Of a stretch of DNA of 64,000 bases, positions 6,103-14,577 are shown piece after piece. Where the stretch lies: the NCBI GenBank assembly GCA_903908065.1, contig CAIVQO010000011.1:1-64000 (forward strand), read 5' to 3'. Below the pieces are notes generated by a model. It did not search any database. It was not told where the DNA came from and saw only the letters and a list, made by a program, of their open reading frames with translations. Position 1 is the first letter of the stretch; every line of letters starts with the position of its first letter. The stretch comes from an uncultured beta proteobacterium (GTDB lineage Bacteria > Pseudomonadota > Gammaproteobacteria > Burkholderiales > Rhodocyclaceae). Both the position numbers and the translations under genes were made by a program.

Positions 6103-7533
6103 TTACTTATCGGACAGGCCCTTGATGGTAATGAAGGTCTGCGAGTCTCCGCGCCGCACCAGCAGGATGATGGTGGCCGTCTTGTCGAGTCCTTGCAGCA
6201 GCTCGTTGAACTGCGCCACCGTCTTGACATCGACCTGGCTGCCCCTGTTCATCACCGAGAGGATCACGTCGCCGGGCCGCAGTTCGGTGCGGGTGCCGGC
6301 ATTGCGCACATCCTCGACGATGAGGCCGTGCTGGACGCCCAGTTGCTTGCGCTGCTCGGCATTGGGCAGCGATAACACCAGGCCAAGCCGATTGGCTGCG
6401 GTATCGGCGGGCTTGGCGCGAGCGCTGCGCGTGGCGCCTTCCTCGTCCGGTATCTCGCCGACCACGGCGGAGAGCTCACGCGTGGAACCTTTGCGCCAGA
6501 CCTGGACCGTGACCTTGCTGCCGGGCTTGGTGGAGCCCACCATGCGCGGCAGATCGCTGGATTCGCCAACCGTCTTGCCGTCGAATTTCAGGATGATGTC
6601 CCCTACCTCGATGCCGGCCTTGTCGGCCGCGGCACCCTTCTCCACCGAGGCTACCAGCGCGCCCTGCGGCTTGCCCAGGCTGAAGGATTCGGCCAGCTCC
6701 TTGCTGACTTCCTGGATGCCGATGCCGAGCCGGCCACGACTGACCTTGCCCTTGGCCTTGAGCTGGGTCTGGATGTCCATCGCCAGGTCGATCGGAATCG
6801 CAAAGGAGAGCCCCATCGAGCCGCCGGACCGCGAATAGATCTGGGAATTGATGCCCACCACTTCCCCCTTCATGTTGAACAAGGGGCCACCCGAATTGCC
6901 CGGATTGATGGCGACGTCGGTCTGGATGAAGGGGACGTAGTTTTCGTGCTGCAGGGATCGCCCCTTGGCGCTGACGATACCGGCGGTGACCGTATTCTCG
7001 AAGCCGAATGGGGAGCCGATGGCGACCACCCATTCCCCTACCTTGAGCTTGGCCGAATCACCCAGCCTGGCCACCTGCAGGTTGCTGGCTTCGATCTTGA
7101 TGAGTGCGACGTCGGTGCGCTTGTCCGAACCCAGCACCTTGGCCTTGAACTCGCGCTTGTCGACCAGCCTGACCATGACTTCGTCGGCACCCTCGACCAC
7201 ATGCGCGTTGGTCAGAATATGGCCGTCTGCGCCGACAATGAAACCCGAACCCAGCGAGCGGTTCTTGAACTCCTGGGGTATTCCGGGAATATTCGGAATC
7301 TGGCCGGGGAAGAAACGCCGCAGCAGTTCCTGGGCTGCGTCGTCATCGCCAAAGGGAGACCCCGGAATGCCTCGACGGCCCTTGATCACCTGGGTGGTAC
7401 TGATGTTCACCACCGTGGCGCCCTGCCTCTCGACCAACTCGGTGAAATCCGGCAAGTCCCTGGCATTTGCCGCCAGGGGTAGCGAGAGGATGGCACCGGC
7501 AATCAGCCCCAGGGCGACGAAAAGTCTTCTCAT
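6103..7533 (-). CDS. degP: Periplasmic serine protease DegP/DegQ/MucD family
   Basis: This is a periplasmic Do-family chaperone-protease that degrades misfolded envelope proteins. A signal peptide (MRRLFVALGLIAGAILSLPL, cleavage near ANA) is followed by the trypsin-like domain with catalytic H111 (TNAHVV), D141 (RTDVALIKI) and S214 (NPGNSGGP). Two PDZ domains follow, the first around GRLGIGIQEVSKELAESFSL and the second around LIVEDVRNAGTRTELRPGD. The 476-residue length fits MucD/DegQ. The ATG at 7533 overlaps the rseC stop (ATGA). A longer in-frame extension exists only as rseC antisense. The operon position indicates sigma-E control. Confidence 0.92.
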   Translation of the reverse strand: MRRLFVALGLIAGAILSLPLAANARDLPDFTELVERQGATVVNISTTQVIKGRRGIPGSPFGDDDAAQELLRRFFPGQIPNIPGIPQEFKNRSLGSGFIVGADGHILTNAHVVEGADEVMVRLVDKREFKAKVLGSDKRTDVALIKIEASNLQVARLGDSAKLKVGEWVVAIGSPFGFENTVTAGIVSAKGRSLQHENYVPFIQTDVAINPGNSGGPLFNMKGEVVGINSQIYSRSGGSMGLSFAIPIDLAMDIQTQLKAKGKVSRGRLGIGIQEVSKELAESFSLGKPQGALVASVEKGAAADKAGIEVGDIILKFDGKTVGESSDLPRMVGSTKPGSKVTVQVWRKGSTRELSAVVGEIPDEEGATRSARAKPADTAANRLGLVLSLPNAEQRKQLGVQHGLIVEDVRNAGTRTELRPGDVILSVMNRGSQVDVKTVAQFNELLQGLDKTATIILLVRRGDSQTFITIKGLSDK

Positions 7534-7973
7534 TTCATGTCCTCGAATCGAATTTCTTGTGTCGGGAATTGCAGGGAAATCATTGCCGGATCGCGTCGCG
7601 CCCGCAACTCGCGGCGCCGCAAGAGCCATAGGCCGCCGGCCAACCCGAGCAGGAGACCGGCCGCCGCCGCACTGTCGCCGCCCCAGCCCTGCCCCACCCA
7701 GGCGGCCGCCAGGGCCAGCAGCAGCGGGAATACATACGACGCCAGGGATGCCTGCCACAGCATTCCATCGGCAATGCCAAGCTGCACGTGGTCGCCAACC
7801 CGGGCGCCGATCCGATTTGCCAGCCGATAACGGCGGATGCCTCCGTCGCCAAGGAATGTCTCGCCGCACGCCGCAGAGTCCTTGCAGCTGCCGCAGGCGG
7901 CCGCGCGCGCCGGCAGTTCGACCACCGCGTCGTCGCCATTGACCTCGACCACCACGGCATCGCACCTACTCAC
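7530..7973 (-). CDS. rseC: RseC/MucC-type inner-membrane protein of the sigma-E operon
   Basis: The 147-residue protein has the RseC layout: a short N-terminal domain with clustered cysteines (C27, C30, C36 in CGSCKDSAACGE), then two adjacent membrane helices (about ASYVFPLLLALAAAW and AAAGLLLGLAGGLWLL), then an Arg-rich tail. RseC proteins modulate sigma-E signalling and, in other species, SoxR reduction. It overlaps rseB upstream and degP downstream by four bases each, indicating coupled translation. The function here is inferred from family and context. Confidence 0.85.
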   Translation of the reverse strand: MSRCDAVVVEVNGDDAVVELPARAAACGSCKDSAACGETFLGDGGIRRYRLANRIGARVGDHVQLGIADGMLWQASLASYVFPLLLALAAAWVGQGWGGDSAAAAGLLLGLAGGLWLLRRRELRARRDPAMISLQFPTQEIRFEDMK

Positions 7974-8926
7974 TTGCGCCTCCGCTCGATGCCATCGCCC
8001 AGGCGCTTCACGGCGAGGACGGGTACTTCACCCATCACCACCACGCGATGATCGCCGACCTGGCGCCGATAGACATTGACCGGCCCCATGGCAGCCAGCG
8101 TATCGGCTTCACCGGATGATCCGCCAGGTTCGATGAATACGGAAATCGAGGCCAGACCGTCGGAAAACACCAGGTGCAGGCCTTCCGGCTTATCCATCGC
8201 TGCCTGACGCTTGACCGCGTGCAGCTTGCGGAAGCCGGGCAGGCTGTTGCGAAACACCCAAGCCAGGTCCTCGCCTTTTATTTCCGTGGTACGCACCTGC
8301 TGCACCTTGACCCGGTCGCCATGGAAGCGCGGATCGAGCGCGCCGCGCTCCAAGGTTCCGCCGATGCTTACCTGGGTGAAGGCAAAGGACTCCAGGGTCT
8401 CGCCGCGTTCACCGATGAGGTTGGCCTTGAGCAACAAGCCGCTGGCATCGTCCATCCAGAACTCGTGTCCGTAGCGCATCGCATCCCGTGGCTCCAGCCG
8501 CACCGCGCGGCTGGAAATGCCGGCAACCCGCGCTGCATCTCCCTTGCGTATGGTGTAGTACTCGGGCAGGGTTCCCAATCCCGCCGGCAACAGGGCGGGG
8601 AAGCCGCGCTGGCCGGGGCGGTTTTCCACGATCAGCAGCTTCTCGTCGGGAAAGAAGCATTTGACTTCATTGCCGGCGCGCAACACTTCACGCGGGCTGC
8701 CATCCAGCGCCTCGATACGCTCGACCTCCATGCCATCGCGCTGCGAATGCACGATGCGGGACGTGTCGACGCGCTGTCCGCTGCGATAGACGAAGGTTCC
8801 GCTGTAGGTCAGCTGCCGCGATCCCTGGGCAATTTTCTGCAGCAAGGCGAGCGCGTCGTCGGCACGGGCGGGGGCACCAGCCAGCAGGGCCGACACCAAC
8901 AGCGCAGCGGACGCCAGCTCCCTCAT
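7970..8926 (-). CDS. rseB: RseB/MucB periplasmic regulator of sigma-E
   Basis: RseB binds the periplasmic part of RseA and shields it from DegS cleavage until lipoprotein or LPS signals release it. The 318-residue product has a signal peptide (MRELASAALLVSALLAGAPA, then RADD). The N-terminal LolA-like domain has LQKIAQGSRQLTYSGTFVYR and RIVHSQRDGMEVERIEALDG, and the C-terminal MucB/RseB domain ends RRQVGDHRVVVMGEVPVLAV. The ATG at 8926 overlaps the rseA stop by one base (TGATG). The much longer open frame upstream is rseA antisense. Confidence 0.92.
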   Translation of the reverse strand: MRELASAALLVSALLAGAPARADDALALLQKIAQGSRQLTYSGTFVYRSGQRVDTSRIVHSQRDGMEVERIEALDGSPREVLRAGNEVKCFFPDEKLLIVENRPGQRGFPALLPAGLGTLPEYYTIRKGDAARVAGISSRAVRLEPRDAMRYGHEFWMDDASGLLLKANLIGERGETLESFAFTQVSIGGTLERGALDPRFHGDRVKVQQVRTTEIKGEDLAWVFRNSLPGFRKLHAVKRQAAMDKPEGLHLVFSDGLASISVFIEPGGSSGEADTLAAMGPVNVYRRQVGDHRVVVMGEVPVLAVKRLGDGIERRRK

Positions 8927-9426
8927 CAGCGCGCCTCGGCCACCGCGACGGTACGGATGTTGCGCGCTCCGCCGGCCATCGGCCCGACCGAGGCATAGGC
9001 CTGATGGGCGACAAGGTATTCCTGCAAGCGTGGTGTCGAAGGCGCCTGTACTTGGGACGCAGCGGCCTTCGCCGGCGACGGCGTCAGGTGGGCGATGGTC
9101 GAAGTATCCGGTTCCGCGCCCAGGCCCAGCCAGGCTACTACCGCTACCCCGGCGACGGTTGCCGCCAGCGCCATCGCCGGACGGGTCCAATCGCGTGGAG
9201 CACGCGGCTTCGGCGCCAGCACCACGGGCTCGGCGTCCAGCGCCGCCATGACGCGCGCAGTAACGTCGAAATCGAGGTGGCCTTCGTCACGCAAGGCGTC
9301 GCCAATCAGCTGGGCTTGTTGCCACTGTCCGCGCAATCCCTCGTCGCGCCGAAGTGCATCGAAACTCGCCGGTATTTCGTGATCTTCGAGTTCGCCATCC
9401 ATCAGGGCCGAGATTCGTGTCTTCAT
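8926..9426 (-). CDS. rseA: Anti-sigma-E factor RseA
   Basis: RseA is a single-pass membrane protein whose cytoplasmic domain holds sigma-E inactive. It is cut by DegS and then RseP during envelope stress. The N-terminus MKTRISALMDGELEDHEIPA is characteristic, as is RDEGLRGQWQQAQLIGDALR. One membrane helix lies at about residues 83-103, followed by a short periplasmic tail. 166 residues is slightly short for the family. The start ATG is at 9426, four bases after the rpoE stop. Its site-2 protease, rseP, lies at 61434-62807 in this window. Confidence 0.9.
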   Translation of the reverse strand: MKTRISALMDGELEDHEIPASFDALRRDEGLRGQWQQAQLIGDALRDEGHLDFDVTARVMAALDAEPVVLAPKPRAPRDWTRPAMALAATVAGVAVVAWLGLGAEPDTSTIAHLTPSPAKAAASQVQAPSTPRLQEYLVAHQAYASVGPMAGGARNIRTVAVAEAR

Positions 9427-9430
9427 GTTT

Positions 9431-10030
9431 TCACCATCGCTTGTCCGGGGCCGCGTCGAGCAGAGGGCGCAGCCGGACCGATATCGCATCGCGGGCGCGG
9501 AAGATCCGCGAGCGCACGGTACCGATCGGGCAGTCCATCACCTGTGCGATTTCCTCGTAGGAGAGACCATCGATTTCGCGCAGCATGATCGCCGTGCGCA
9601 AGTCCTCCGGCAATGCCTCCATTGCCGCGTTCACCGTGTCTCCGATCTGCCGGGTCATCAACAGGCGCTCCGGGGTATCGGTATCGTGCAACAACCCGGC
9701 ATCGCCCCCCGAATCGGACTCCTCGCCATCCATGTGATCGGTCGCCGACAGCCTTCGCCCGTGGGTGACCAGCCAGTTCTTTGCGGTATTGACGCCAATT
9801 CGATACAGCCATGTGTAGAAAGCACTGTCGTTGCGAAAGCCCGGTAGCGCCCGATAGGCGCGAATGAAACTGTCCTGGACGATGTCCTCGACTTCGGCCG
9901 GATCGCGCACCATGCGCGATACCAACCTAGCGAGCTTGCGCTGGTACTTGGCAACGAGCAGACCGAAGGCCTGCTTGTCGCCCGCCTGCACCCGCTCGAC
10001 CAGCAACCGGTCTGCCTCGCGATCTCCCAT
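9431..10030 (-). CDS. rpoE: RNA polymerase sigma-E factor
   Basis: This is a group 4 (ECF) sigma factor for envelope stress. Region 2 carries RLVSRMVRDPAEVEDIVQDS and FYTWLYRIGVNTAKNWLV. Region 4 carries LPEDLRTAIMLREIDGLSYE and DCPIGTVRSRIFRARDAI. The 199-residue length is standard. I used the ATG at 10030 (MGDREADRLLVERVQ); a 15-residue N-terminal extension to 10075 is possible but matches no sigma-E family feature. The gene is first in the rpoE-rseA-rseB-rseC-degP-glutaredoxin operon and is divergent from nadB, as in many proteobacteria. A sigma-E-like promoter lies upstream, suggesting autoregulation. Confidence 0.95.
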   Translation of the reverse strand: MGDREADRLLVERVQAGDKQAFGLLVAKYQRKLARLVSRMVRDPAEVEDIVQDSFIRAYRALPGFRNDSAFYTWLYRIGVNTAKNWLVTHGRRLSATDHMDGEESDSGGDAGLLHDTDTPERLLMTRQIGDTVNAAMEALPEDLRTAIMLREIDGLSYEEIAQVMDCPIGTVRSRIFRARDAISVRLRPLLDAAPDKRW

Positions 10031-10153
10031 GAGCTTTACTTTTTGTTCCCGCCCGCAATGCCGCACGGATTGCAATCACCGCCTGCGAGTATAACAAGCC
10101 GCTCCGCCCGTCTTCCGATCGCCGGGGCCTGCCGCCATCGTCCCGGATGCGCT

Positions 10154-10182
10154 CAATGACCCGCAGCGCGTGAAATAGTTCC
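10154..10182 (-). promoter_or_regulatory. Candidate sigma-E-dependent promoter of rpoE
   Basis: On the minus strand, GGAACTA (10182-10176) matches the sigma-E -35 consensus GGAACTT at six of seven positions. After 15 bases comes GTCATTG (10160-10154), a fair match to the -10 GTCTGA-type box. It lies about 125 bases before the rpoE ATG and would provide the usual autoregulation. It is inferred from consensus only. Confidence 0.4.
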
Positions 10183-10210
10183 GTCGTGCGCAGTGATATA
10201 GTCCGGCCCC

Positions 10211-11803
10211 ATGAAACCCGCCACCATCCAGCATTTCGACGTGCTCATCCTCGGCAGCGGACTGGCCGGGCAGTCGCTGGCCCTGCGCCTGGCAGAAACG
10301 CGGCGGGTCGCCCTGGTAACCAAGAAGTCGCTGGCTGATTCGGCGTCGGCCTGGGCACAGGGCGGCATTGCCGCCGTGCTCGACCCTGCCGATTCGGTGG
10401 AGGCCCATGTCAGCGACACCTTCGAGGCCGGGGCAGGACTTTGCGACCCCACGGCCACCCGCTTTGTCGTCGAGCATGGACGCGAGTCCATCGAGTGGCT
10501 GATCGAACGCGGCGTGCCCTTCACCCATGACAGCACGCCGCTGGGCTTTCACCTGACGCGCGAAGGTGGCCATGGCCAGCGTCGCATCATCCACGCGGCC
10601 GACGCCACCGGCAGCGCGGTACAAGCCACGCTCACCGAGCAGGTCAGGCAGCACCCCAACATCACGGTGCTGGAACGCCACATCGCGATCGACCTGATCA
10701 CCGCCGCCAAGCTGGGCCTGCCGCGCAACCGCTGCCTGGGCGCCTATGTTCTCGACGTTGCCAGCGACCGGGTGCTGACCCTGGGTGCCAGCCACACGTC
10801 GCTCGCCACCGGCGGCGCGGGCAAGGTGTACCTCTATACGACGAACCCCGACACGGCCACCGGCGACGGCGTCGCCATGGCCTGGCGCGCCGGCTGCAGG
10901 GTGGCGAACATGGAGTTCATCCAGTTCCACCCGACCTGCCTCTACCACCCGCATGCGAAATCCTTCCTGATCTCCGAGGCGCTGCGCGGCGAAGGCGGCC
11001 TGCTGCGCCTGCCCGACGGCACCCGCTTCATGCCGGCCCACGACGACCGCGCTGAACTGGCGCCACGCGACATCGTAGCCCGCGCCATCGACTTCGAGAT
11101 GAAGCGCCACGGCCTGGATTGCGTCTTCCTCGACATGACGCACAAGTCGCCGGAATTCCTCGCTGAACATTTCCCGACTATCCAGGCACGCTGCCGCGAG
11201 CTCGGCATCGACATCACCAGAGAACCCATCCCCGTGGTGCCTGCGGCGCATTACACCTGCGGCGGCGTGGTCACCGACCTGGCCGCGCGCACCGACCTGC
11301 CCGGCCTCTATGCGATCGGCGAGACGGCCTTCACCGGTCTGCATGGCGCCAACCGCCTGGCTTCAAACTCCCTGCTCGAGTGCGTGGTGTTTTCCGCGGC
11401 GGCCGCCAAGGACATCCTCGCCGCGCCGGTCACGCCCCTGCCCCACCTGCCGCAGTGGGACGAAAGCCGGGTGCGCGACCCCGACGAGGAAATCGTCATC
11501 TCGCACAACTGGGCCGAGTTGCGCCGTTTCATGTGGGACTATGTCGGCATCGTGCGCACCAACAAGCGCCTGGAGCGTGCCTTGCACCGCATCCACCTGC
11601 TGCAGCGGGAAATCGACGAGTACTACGCCCACTATCGCGTCGGCAACGACCTGATCGAGCTGCGCAACCTGGTGCTGACGGCGCATCTGATCGTCAAGAG
11701 CGCCCAGTTTCGCCACGAAAGCCGCGGCCTGCACTTTAGCCAGGACTATCCGGAAACCCTGCCGCGGGCGCTGGAAACGGTGCTGCATCCGCGCCAGCCG
11801 TAA
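10211..11803 (+). CDS. nadB: L-aspartate oxidase
   Basis: NadB oxidises L-aspartate to iminoaspartate, the first step of de novo NAD synthesis, in the cytoplasm. It has an N-terminal FAD dinucleotide fold ([16 protein letters not shown]), [16 protein letters not shown] and [16 protein letters not shown]. The active-site stretch [17 protein letters not shown] and the FAD-binding [20 protein letters not shown] follow. The C-terminal helical domain ends near residue 530, the usual length. It is transcribed away from rpoE with 180 bases between the starts. nadA and nadC are not in the window. Confidence 0.95.
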   Translation: MKPATIQHFDVLILGSGLAGQSLALRLAETRRVALVTKKSLADSASAWAQGGIAAVLDPADSVEAHVSDTFEAGAGLCDPTATRFVVEHGRESIEWLIERGVPFTHDSTPLGFHLTREGGHGQRRIIHAADATGSAVQATLTEQVRQHPNITVLERHIAIDLITAAKLGLPRNRCLGAYVLDVASDRVLTLGASHTSLATGGAGKVYLYTTNPDTATGDGVAMAWRAGCRVANMEFIQFHPTCLYHPHAKSFLISEALRGEGGLLRLPDGTRFMPAHDDRAELAPRDIVARAIDFEMKRHGLDCVFLDMTHKSPEFLAEHFPTIQARCRELGIDITREPIPVVPAAHYTCGGVVTDLAARTDLPGLYAIGETAFTGLHGANRLASNSLLECVVFSAAAAKDILAAPVTPLPHLPQWDESRVRDPDEEIVISHNWAELRRFMWDYVGIVRTNKRLERALHRIHLLQREIDEYYAHYRVGNDLIELRNLVLTAHLIVKSAQFRHESRGLHFSQDYPETLPRALETVLHPRQP

Positions 11804-11809
11804 GCCGCC

Positions 11810-12232
11810 TCAGGCCGGCCGTGCCCCAGCCACGCGCCAGCGCAACCAGATCCTGAGCTGACGGAAGTCCTCGGCCGACATGCTGTCTCCGACCAGCACC
11901 CAGGCGGCGACGCGTCCCTGGTGGCGGTGGAGCAGCACCAACAGCCAGGACAGAACCACGGTCTGCAGGAGTACTTCGACTTCAATCGCCGTCTGGTCAG
12001 CGCCGACTTTCTCGCAACGGCCATCGGCATGCAGGATCAGTCCGGATGGCAATGCCGCCTTACGAACTCGGGCCAGGGAAAAACCGACCGCCGCCAGCAG
12101 CAGCGCCGCCAGCCAGCCCGGAATTGCGCTCAGCATCACCGCTGACGCCGCCAGCAGATGCGCCGTCAGCTGCGCAGCCAGCAGGCGACGCGAGGGATTG
12201 AGGGATATCGACAGTGGCGCGGCCGGCTTCAT
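11810..12232 (-). CDS. YgfX-like membrane protein
   Basis: The 140-residue protein has two closely spaced N-terminal membrane helices (residues about 18-33 and 38-55: AQLTAHLLAASAVMLSAIPG, then WLAALLLAAVGFSLARVR). A cytoplasmic domain follows, ending LVGDSMSAEDFRQLRIWLRW. That is the layout of the YgfX/CptA family, whose E. coli member is reported as the toxin partner of SdhE/CptB. No SdhE-like gene lies next to it, so a toxin role should not be assumed. It sits 15 bases after fabF on the same strand and converges with nadB. Confidence 0.6.
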   Translation of the reverse strand: MKPAAPLSISLNPSRRLLAAQLTAHLLAASAVMLSAIPGWLAALLLAAVGFSLARVRKAALPSGLILHADGRCEKVGADQTAIEVEVLLQTVVLSWLLVLLHRHQGRVAAWVLVGDSMSAEDFRQLRIWLRWRVAGARPA

Positions 12233-12247
12233 CGCCGCGCCGTTGGG

Positions 12248-13483
12248 TCAGACGCGACGGAACACCAGCGAGCCGTTGGTGCCGCCGAAGCCGAAATTGT
12301 TCTTCAGGGCGACGTCGATCTTCATCGACCGCGCCGTGTTGGCGCAGTAATCCAGGTCGCACTCCGGATCCTGGTTGAAGATGTTGATGGTCGGCGGTGA
12401 GACCTGGTGGTGCACGGCAAGCACGGTGAAAACCGACTCGAGTCCGCCGGCGCCGCCCAGCAGGTGCCCGGTCATCGACTTGGTGGAATTAACCACGGTC
12501 TTCTTCGCCGCATCGAGGCCCAAGGCCAGCTTGATGGCTTCGGTTTCGTTCTTGTCGCCCAAGGGGGTGGAGGTACCGTGGGCATTGACGTAATTCACCT
12601 GGTCGGCATTGACGCCGGCGTTGGTCAGGGCATTGACCATGCTGCGACGCGGCCCGTCGGTATCCGGCGCAGTCATGTGGAAGGCGTCGCCGCTCATGCC
12701 GAAACCGGCGAGCTCGGCGTAGATCTTTGCGCCGCGCGCCTTGGCGTGTTCGTATTCCTCGAGCACCATGACGCCGGCGCCTTCGCCCATGACGAAGCCG
12801 TCGCGGTCCTTGTCCCAGGGGCGCGAGGCCGTGGCGGGATCGTCATTGCGGGTGGACAAGGCTTGCGCCGAGGCAAAACCACCGATCGACAGCGGCGAAA
12901 TCGTCGCCTCGGCACCGCCGCAAACCATCACGTCGGCATCGCCGTACTCGATCATGCGCGCCGACAGGCCGATGGCGTGCAGGCCCGTGGTACAGGCGGT
13001 AACCACGGCGATGTTGGGACCCTTGAGGCCGTACATGATCGAAAAGTTGCCGGAGATCATGTTGCTGATGGTACCCGGGATGAAGAACGGCGAAATCTTG
13101 CGCGGACCGCCGGCAAGATAGTCGTTGTGCGTGTCTTCGATCATCGGCAGGCCGCCGATGCCCGAACCGATATTCACGCCGATGCGCTCGGCATCAACCT
13201 GCGGAGTGTCCAACCCGGCATCGCGCAGGGCCTGGATGCCCGCCGCCATGCCGAAATGGATGAAGGTGTCCATGCGACGCGCTTCCTTGGCCGACAGGTA
13301 GGCGGTGACGTCGAAGTTTTTTACTTCGCCGGCAATCTGCGCCTTGAAGGCCGAGGGATCGAACCGGGTGATGCGGTCGATGCCGCTCTTCCCGGCGGTC
13401 AGGTTGTCCCAGGCCTCGGCCACCGAATTGCCGACCGGGGAGATCACTCCCAGGCCGGTCACCACCACACGGCGTCGCGTCAC
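12248..13483 (-). CDS. fabF: 3-oxoacyl-[ACP] synthase II
   Basis: FabF condenses malonyl-ACP with acyl-ACP during chain elongation. The thiolase-fold active site is complete: catalytic C164 (VVTACTTGLHAIG), the first histidine in NAHGTSTPLGDKNE, the conserved lysine in NSTKSMTGHLLGG, and the second histidine in the same loop. The 411-residue length is typical. It lies 15 bases after acpP, the standard arrangement, and precedes the YgfX-like gene. Confidence 0.96.
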   Translation of the reverse strand: MTRRRVVVTGLGVISPVGNSVAEAWDNLTAGKSGIDRITRFDPSAFKAQIAGEVKNFDVTAYLSAKEARRMDTFIHFGMAAGIQALRDAGLDTPQVDAERIGVNIGSGIGGLPMIEDTHNDYLAGGPRKISPFFIPGTISNMISGNFSIMYGLKGPNIAVVTACTTGLHAIGLSARMIEYGDADVMVCGGAEATISPLSIGGFASAQALSTRNDDPATASRPWDKDRDGFVMGEGAGVMVLEEYEHAKARGAKIYAELAGFGMSGDAFHMTAPDTDGPRRSMVNALTNAGVNADQVNYVNAHGTSTPLGDKNETEAIKLALGLDAAKKTVVNSTKSMTGHLLGGAGGLESVFTVLAVHHQVSPPTINIFNQDPECDLDYCANTARSMKIDVALKNNFGFGGTNGSLVFRRV

Positions 13484-13498
13484 GTTCGAACTCCGGAA

Positions 13499-13738
13499 TT
13501 ACTTCTTGACGTTGGCGTTGACGTAGTCGATCGCCTGCTGCACGGTGGTGATCTTCTCGGCGTCCTCGTCGGGGATCTCGCACTCGAATTCTTCTTCCAG
13601 CGCCATCACCAGTTCGACGGTATCGAGCGAATCCGCGCCCAGGTCATCGACGAAGCTGGACTCGTTCTTGATGTCGGCTTCGTTAACGCCCAGTTGCTCG
13701 GCGACGATCTTTTTGACACGTTGTTCGACGTTTTCCAT
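13499..13738 (-). CDS. acpP: Acyl carrier protein
   Basis: AcpP carries growing acyl chains on a 4'-phosphopantetheine arm attached to S37 within [20 protein letters not shown]. The 79-residue acidic protein has the expected three-helix layout and [18 protein letters not shown] before the modified serine. A strong ribosome-binding site (AAGGAG) lies 7 bases upstream of the ATG at 13738. It is separated from fabG by a hairpin and its own likely promoter, which would let ACP be made in excess over the enzymes. Confidence 0.97.
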   Translation of the reverse strand: MENVEQRVKKIVAEQLGVNEADIKNESSFVDDLGADSLDTVELVMALEEEFECEIPDEDAEKITTVQQAIDYVNANVKK

Positions 13739-13783
13739 TTGCTACTCCTTCCCTTGATTGTTCGGCTGGAAAAAAACTCGACT

Positions 13784-13789
13784 ATTTTA
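13784..13789 (-). promoter_or_regulatory. Candidate extended -10 promoter for acpP
   Basis: On the minus strand, TGG directly precedes TAAAAT (13789-13784), an extended -10 element. No good -35 is visible. It lies about 46 bases before the acpP ATG. Confidence 0.35.
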
Positions 13790-13791
13790 CC

Positions 13792-13820
13792 AAAAAGGAA
13801 TGACCCCCATCGGGGGATCA
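13792..13820 (-). terminator. Hairpin terminator or attenuator between fabG and acpP
   Basis: On the minus strand, TGATCCCCC, loop GAT and GGGGGTCA form an 8-pair stem with one bulged T. TTCCTTTTT follows. The stem overlaps the fabG stop codon. It probably separates fabG-plsX transcription from the acpP-fabF unit, though partial read-through is likely. Confidence 0.55.
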
Positions 13821-14576
13821 GGCCATGTACATGCCGCCATTGACATTGATCGTGGTGCCCGTGATGTATCCCGCTCGCGGCGAGGCAAGGAAGGCCACGG
13901 TGGCGGCAATTTCATCGGGCTGACCGAGGCGGCCGAGCGGGATCTTGCCCAGCAGTGCATCACGCTGGGCATCCGGCAAGGCACGCGTCATGTCGGTATC
14001 GATGAATCCGGGGGCCACGCAATTCACGGTGATGTTGCGGCTGCCGAGTTCCTGCGCCAGCGCACGGCTCATGCCCGCCACGCCCGCCTTGGCGGCAGCG
14101 TAGTTGGCCTGCCCCGGATTGCCGGCTTCGCCCACCACCGAGGTGATGTTGATGATGCGACCGAAGCGCGCCTTCATCATGCCGCGCATAACCAGTTTGG
14201 AGAGACGAAACACGGATTTGAGGTTGGTTTCGATCACCGCATCCCACTCGTCGTCCTTCATGCGCATGGCTAGGTTGTCGCGGGTGATGCCGGCATTGTT
14301 CACCAGTACCGTCACCGCCCCGAACTTCTTTTCGATGGCGGCGACCAGTGCCTCGCAGCCGGCCGCATCCGTGACGTTTGCCGCCGTGCCCCAGCCCGCC
14401 ATGCCTGCTGCATCGAAGGCCTGCTGGATGTCGGCCGCACCGGCATCCGAGGTCGCGGTGCCGACCACGGTCGCGCCCTGGGCGCCGAGTTCCAGCGCAA
14501 TGGCTCGGCCCAGCCCGCGCGAGGCGCCGGTGACCAGCGCGATCTGTCCCTGCAGCGGGGTCATCTGTTGCGACAT
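13818..14576 (-). CDS. fabG: 3-oxoacyl-[ACP] reductase
   Basis: FabG reduces 3-oxoacyl-ACP with NADPH. It is a classic short-chain dehydrogenase: cofactor motif TGASRGLGRAIALELG, NNAGITRDNLAMRMKDDEWD, and the catalytic triad S (NITSVVGEAG), Y and K (QANYAAAKAGVAG), then PGFIDTDMTRALP. The 252-residue length is normal. It lies one base after the fabD stop and is followed by the hairpin before acpP. The longer cofactor segment GTATSDAG suggests NADPH preference, consistent with the family. Confidence 0.96.
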   Translation of the reverse strand: MSQQMTPLQGQIALVTGASRGLGRAIALELGAQGATVVGTATSDAGAADIQQAFDAAGMAGWGTAANVTDAAGCEALVAAIEKKFGAVTVLVNNAGITRDNLAMRMKDDEWDAVIETNLKSVFRLSKLVMRGMMKARFGRIINITSVVGEAGNPGQANYAAAKAGVAGMSRALAQELGSRNITVNCVAPGFIDTDMTRALPDAQRDALLGKIPLGRLGQPDEIAATVAFLASPRAGYITGTTINVNGGMYMA

Positions 14577-14577
14577 G

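Noticed and set aside
10076-11344. Long open frame antisense to nadB
   Set aside because: Arises from high GC and codon bias on the opposite strand. The plus-strand product is a perfect NadB, and the antisense product has no family features.
12407-13843. 478-codon frame antisense to fabF-acpP
   Set aside because: Both sense genes are complete and motif-perfect.
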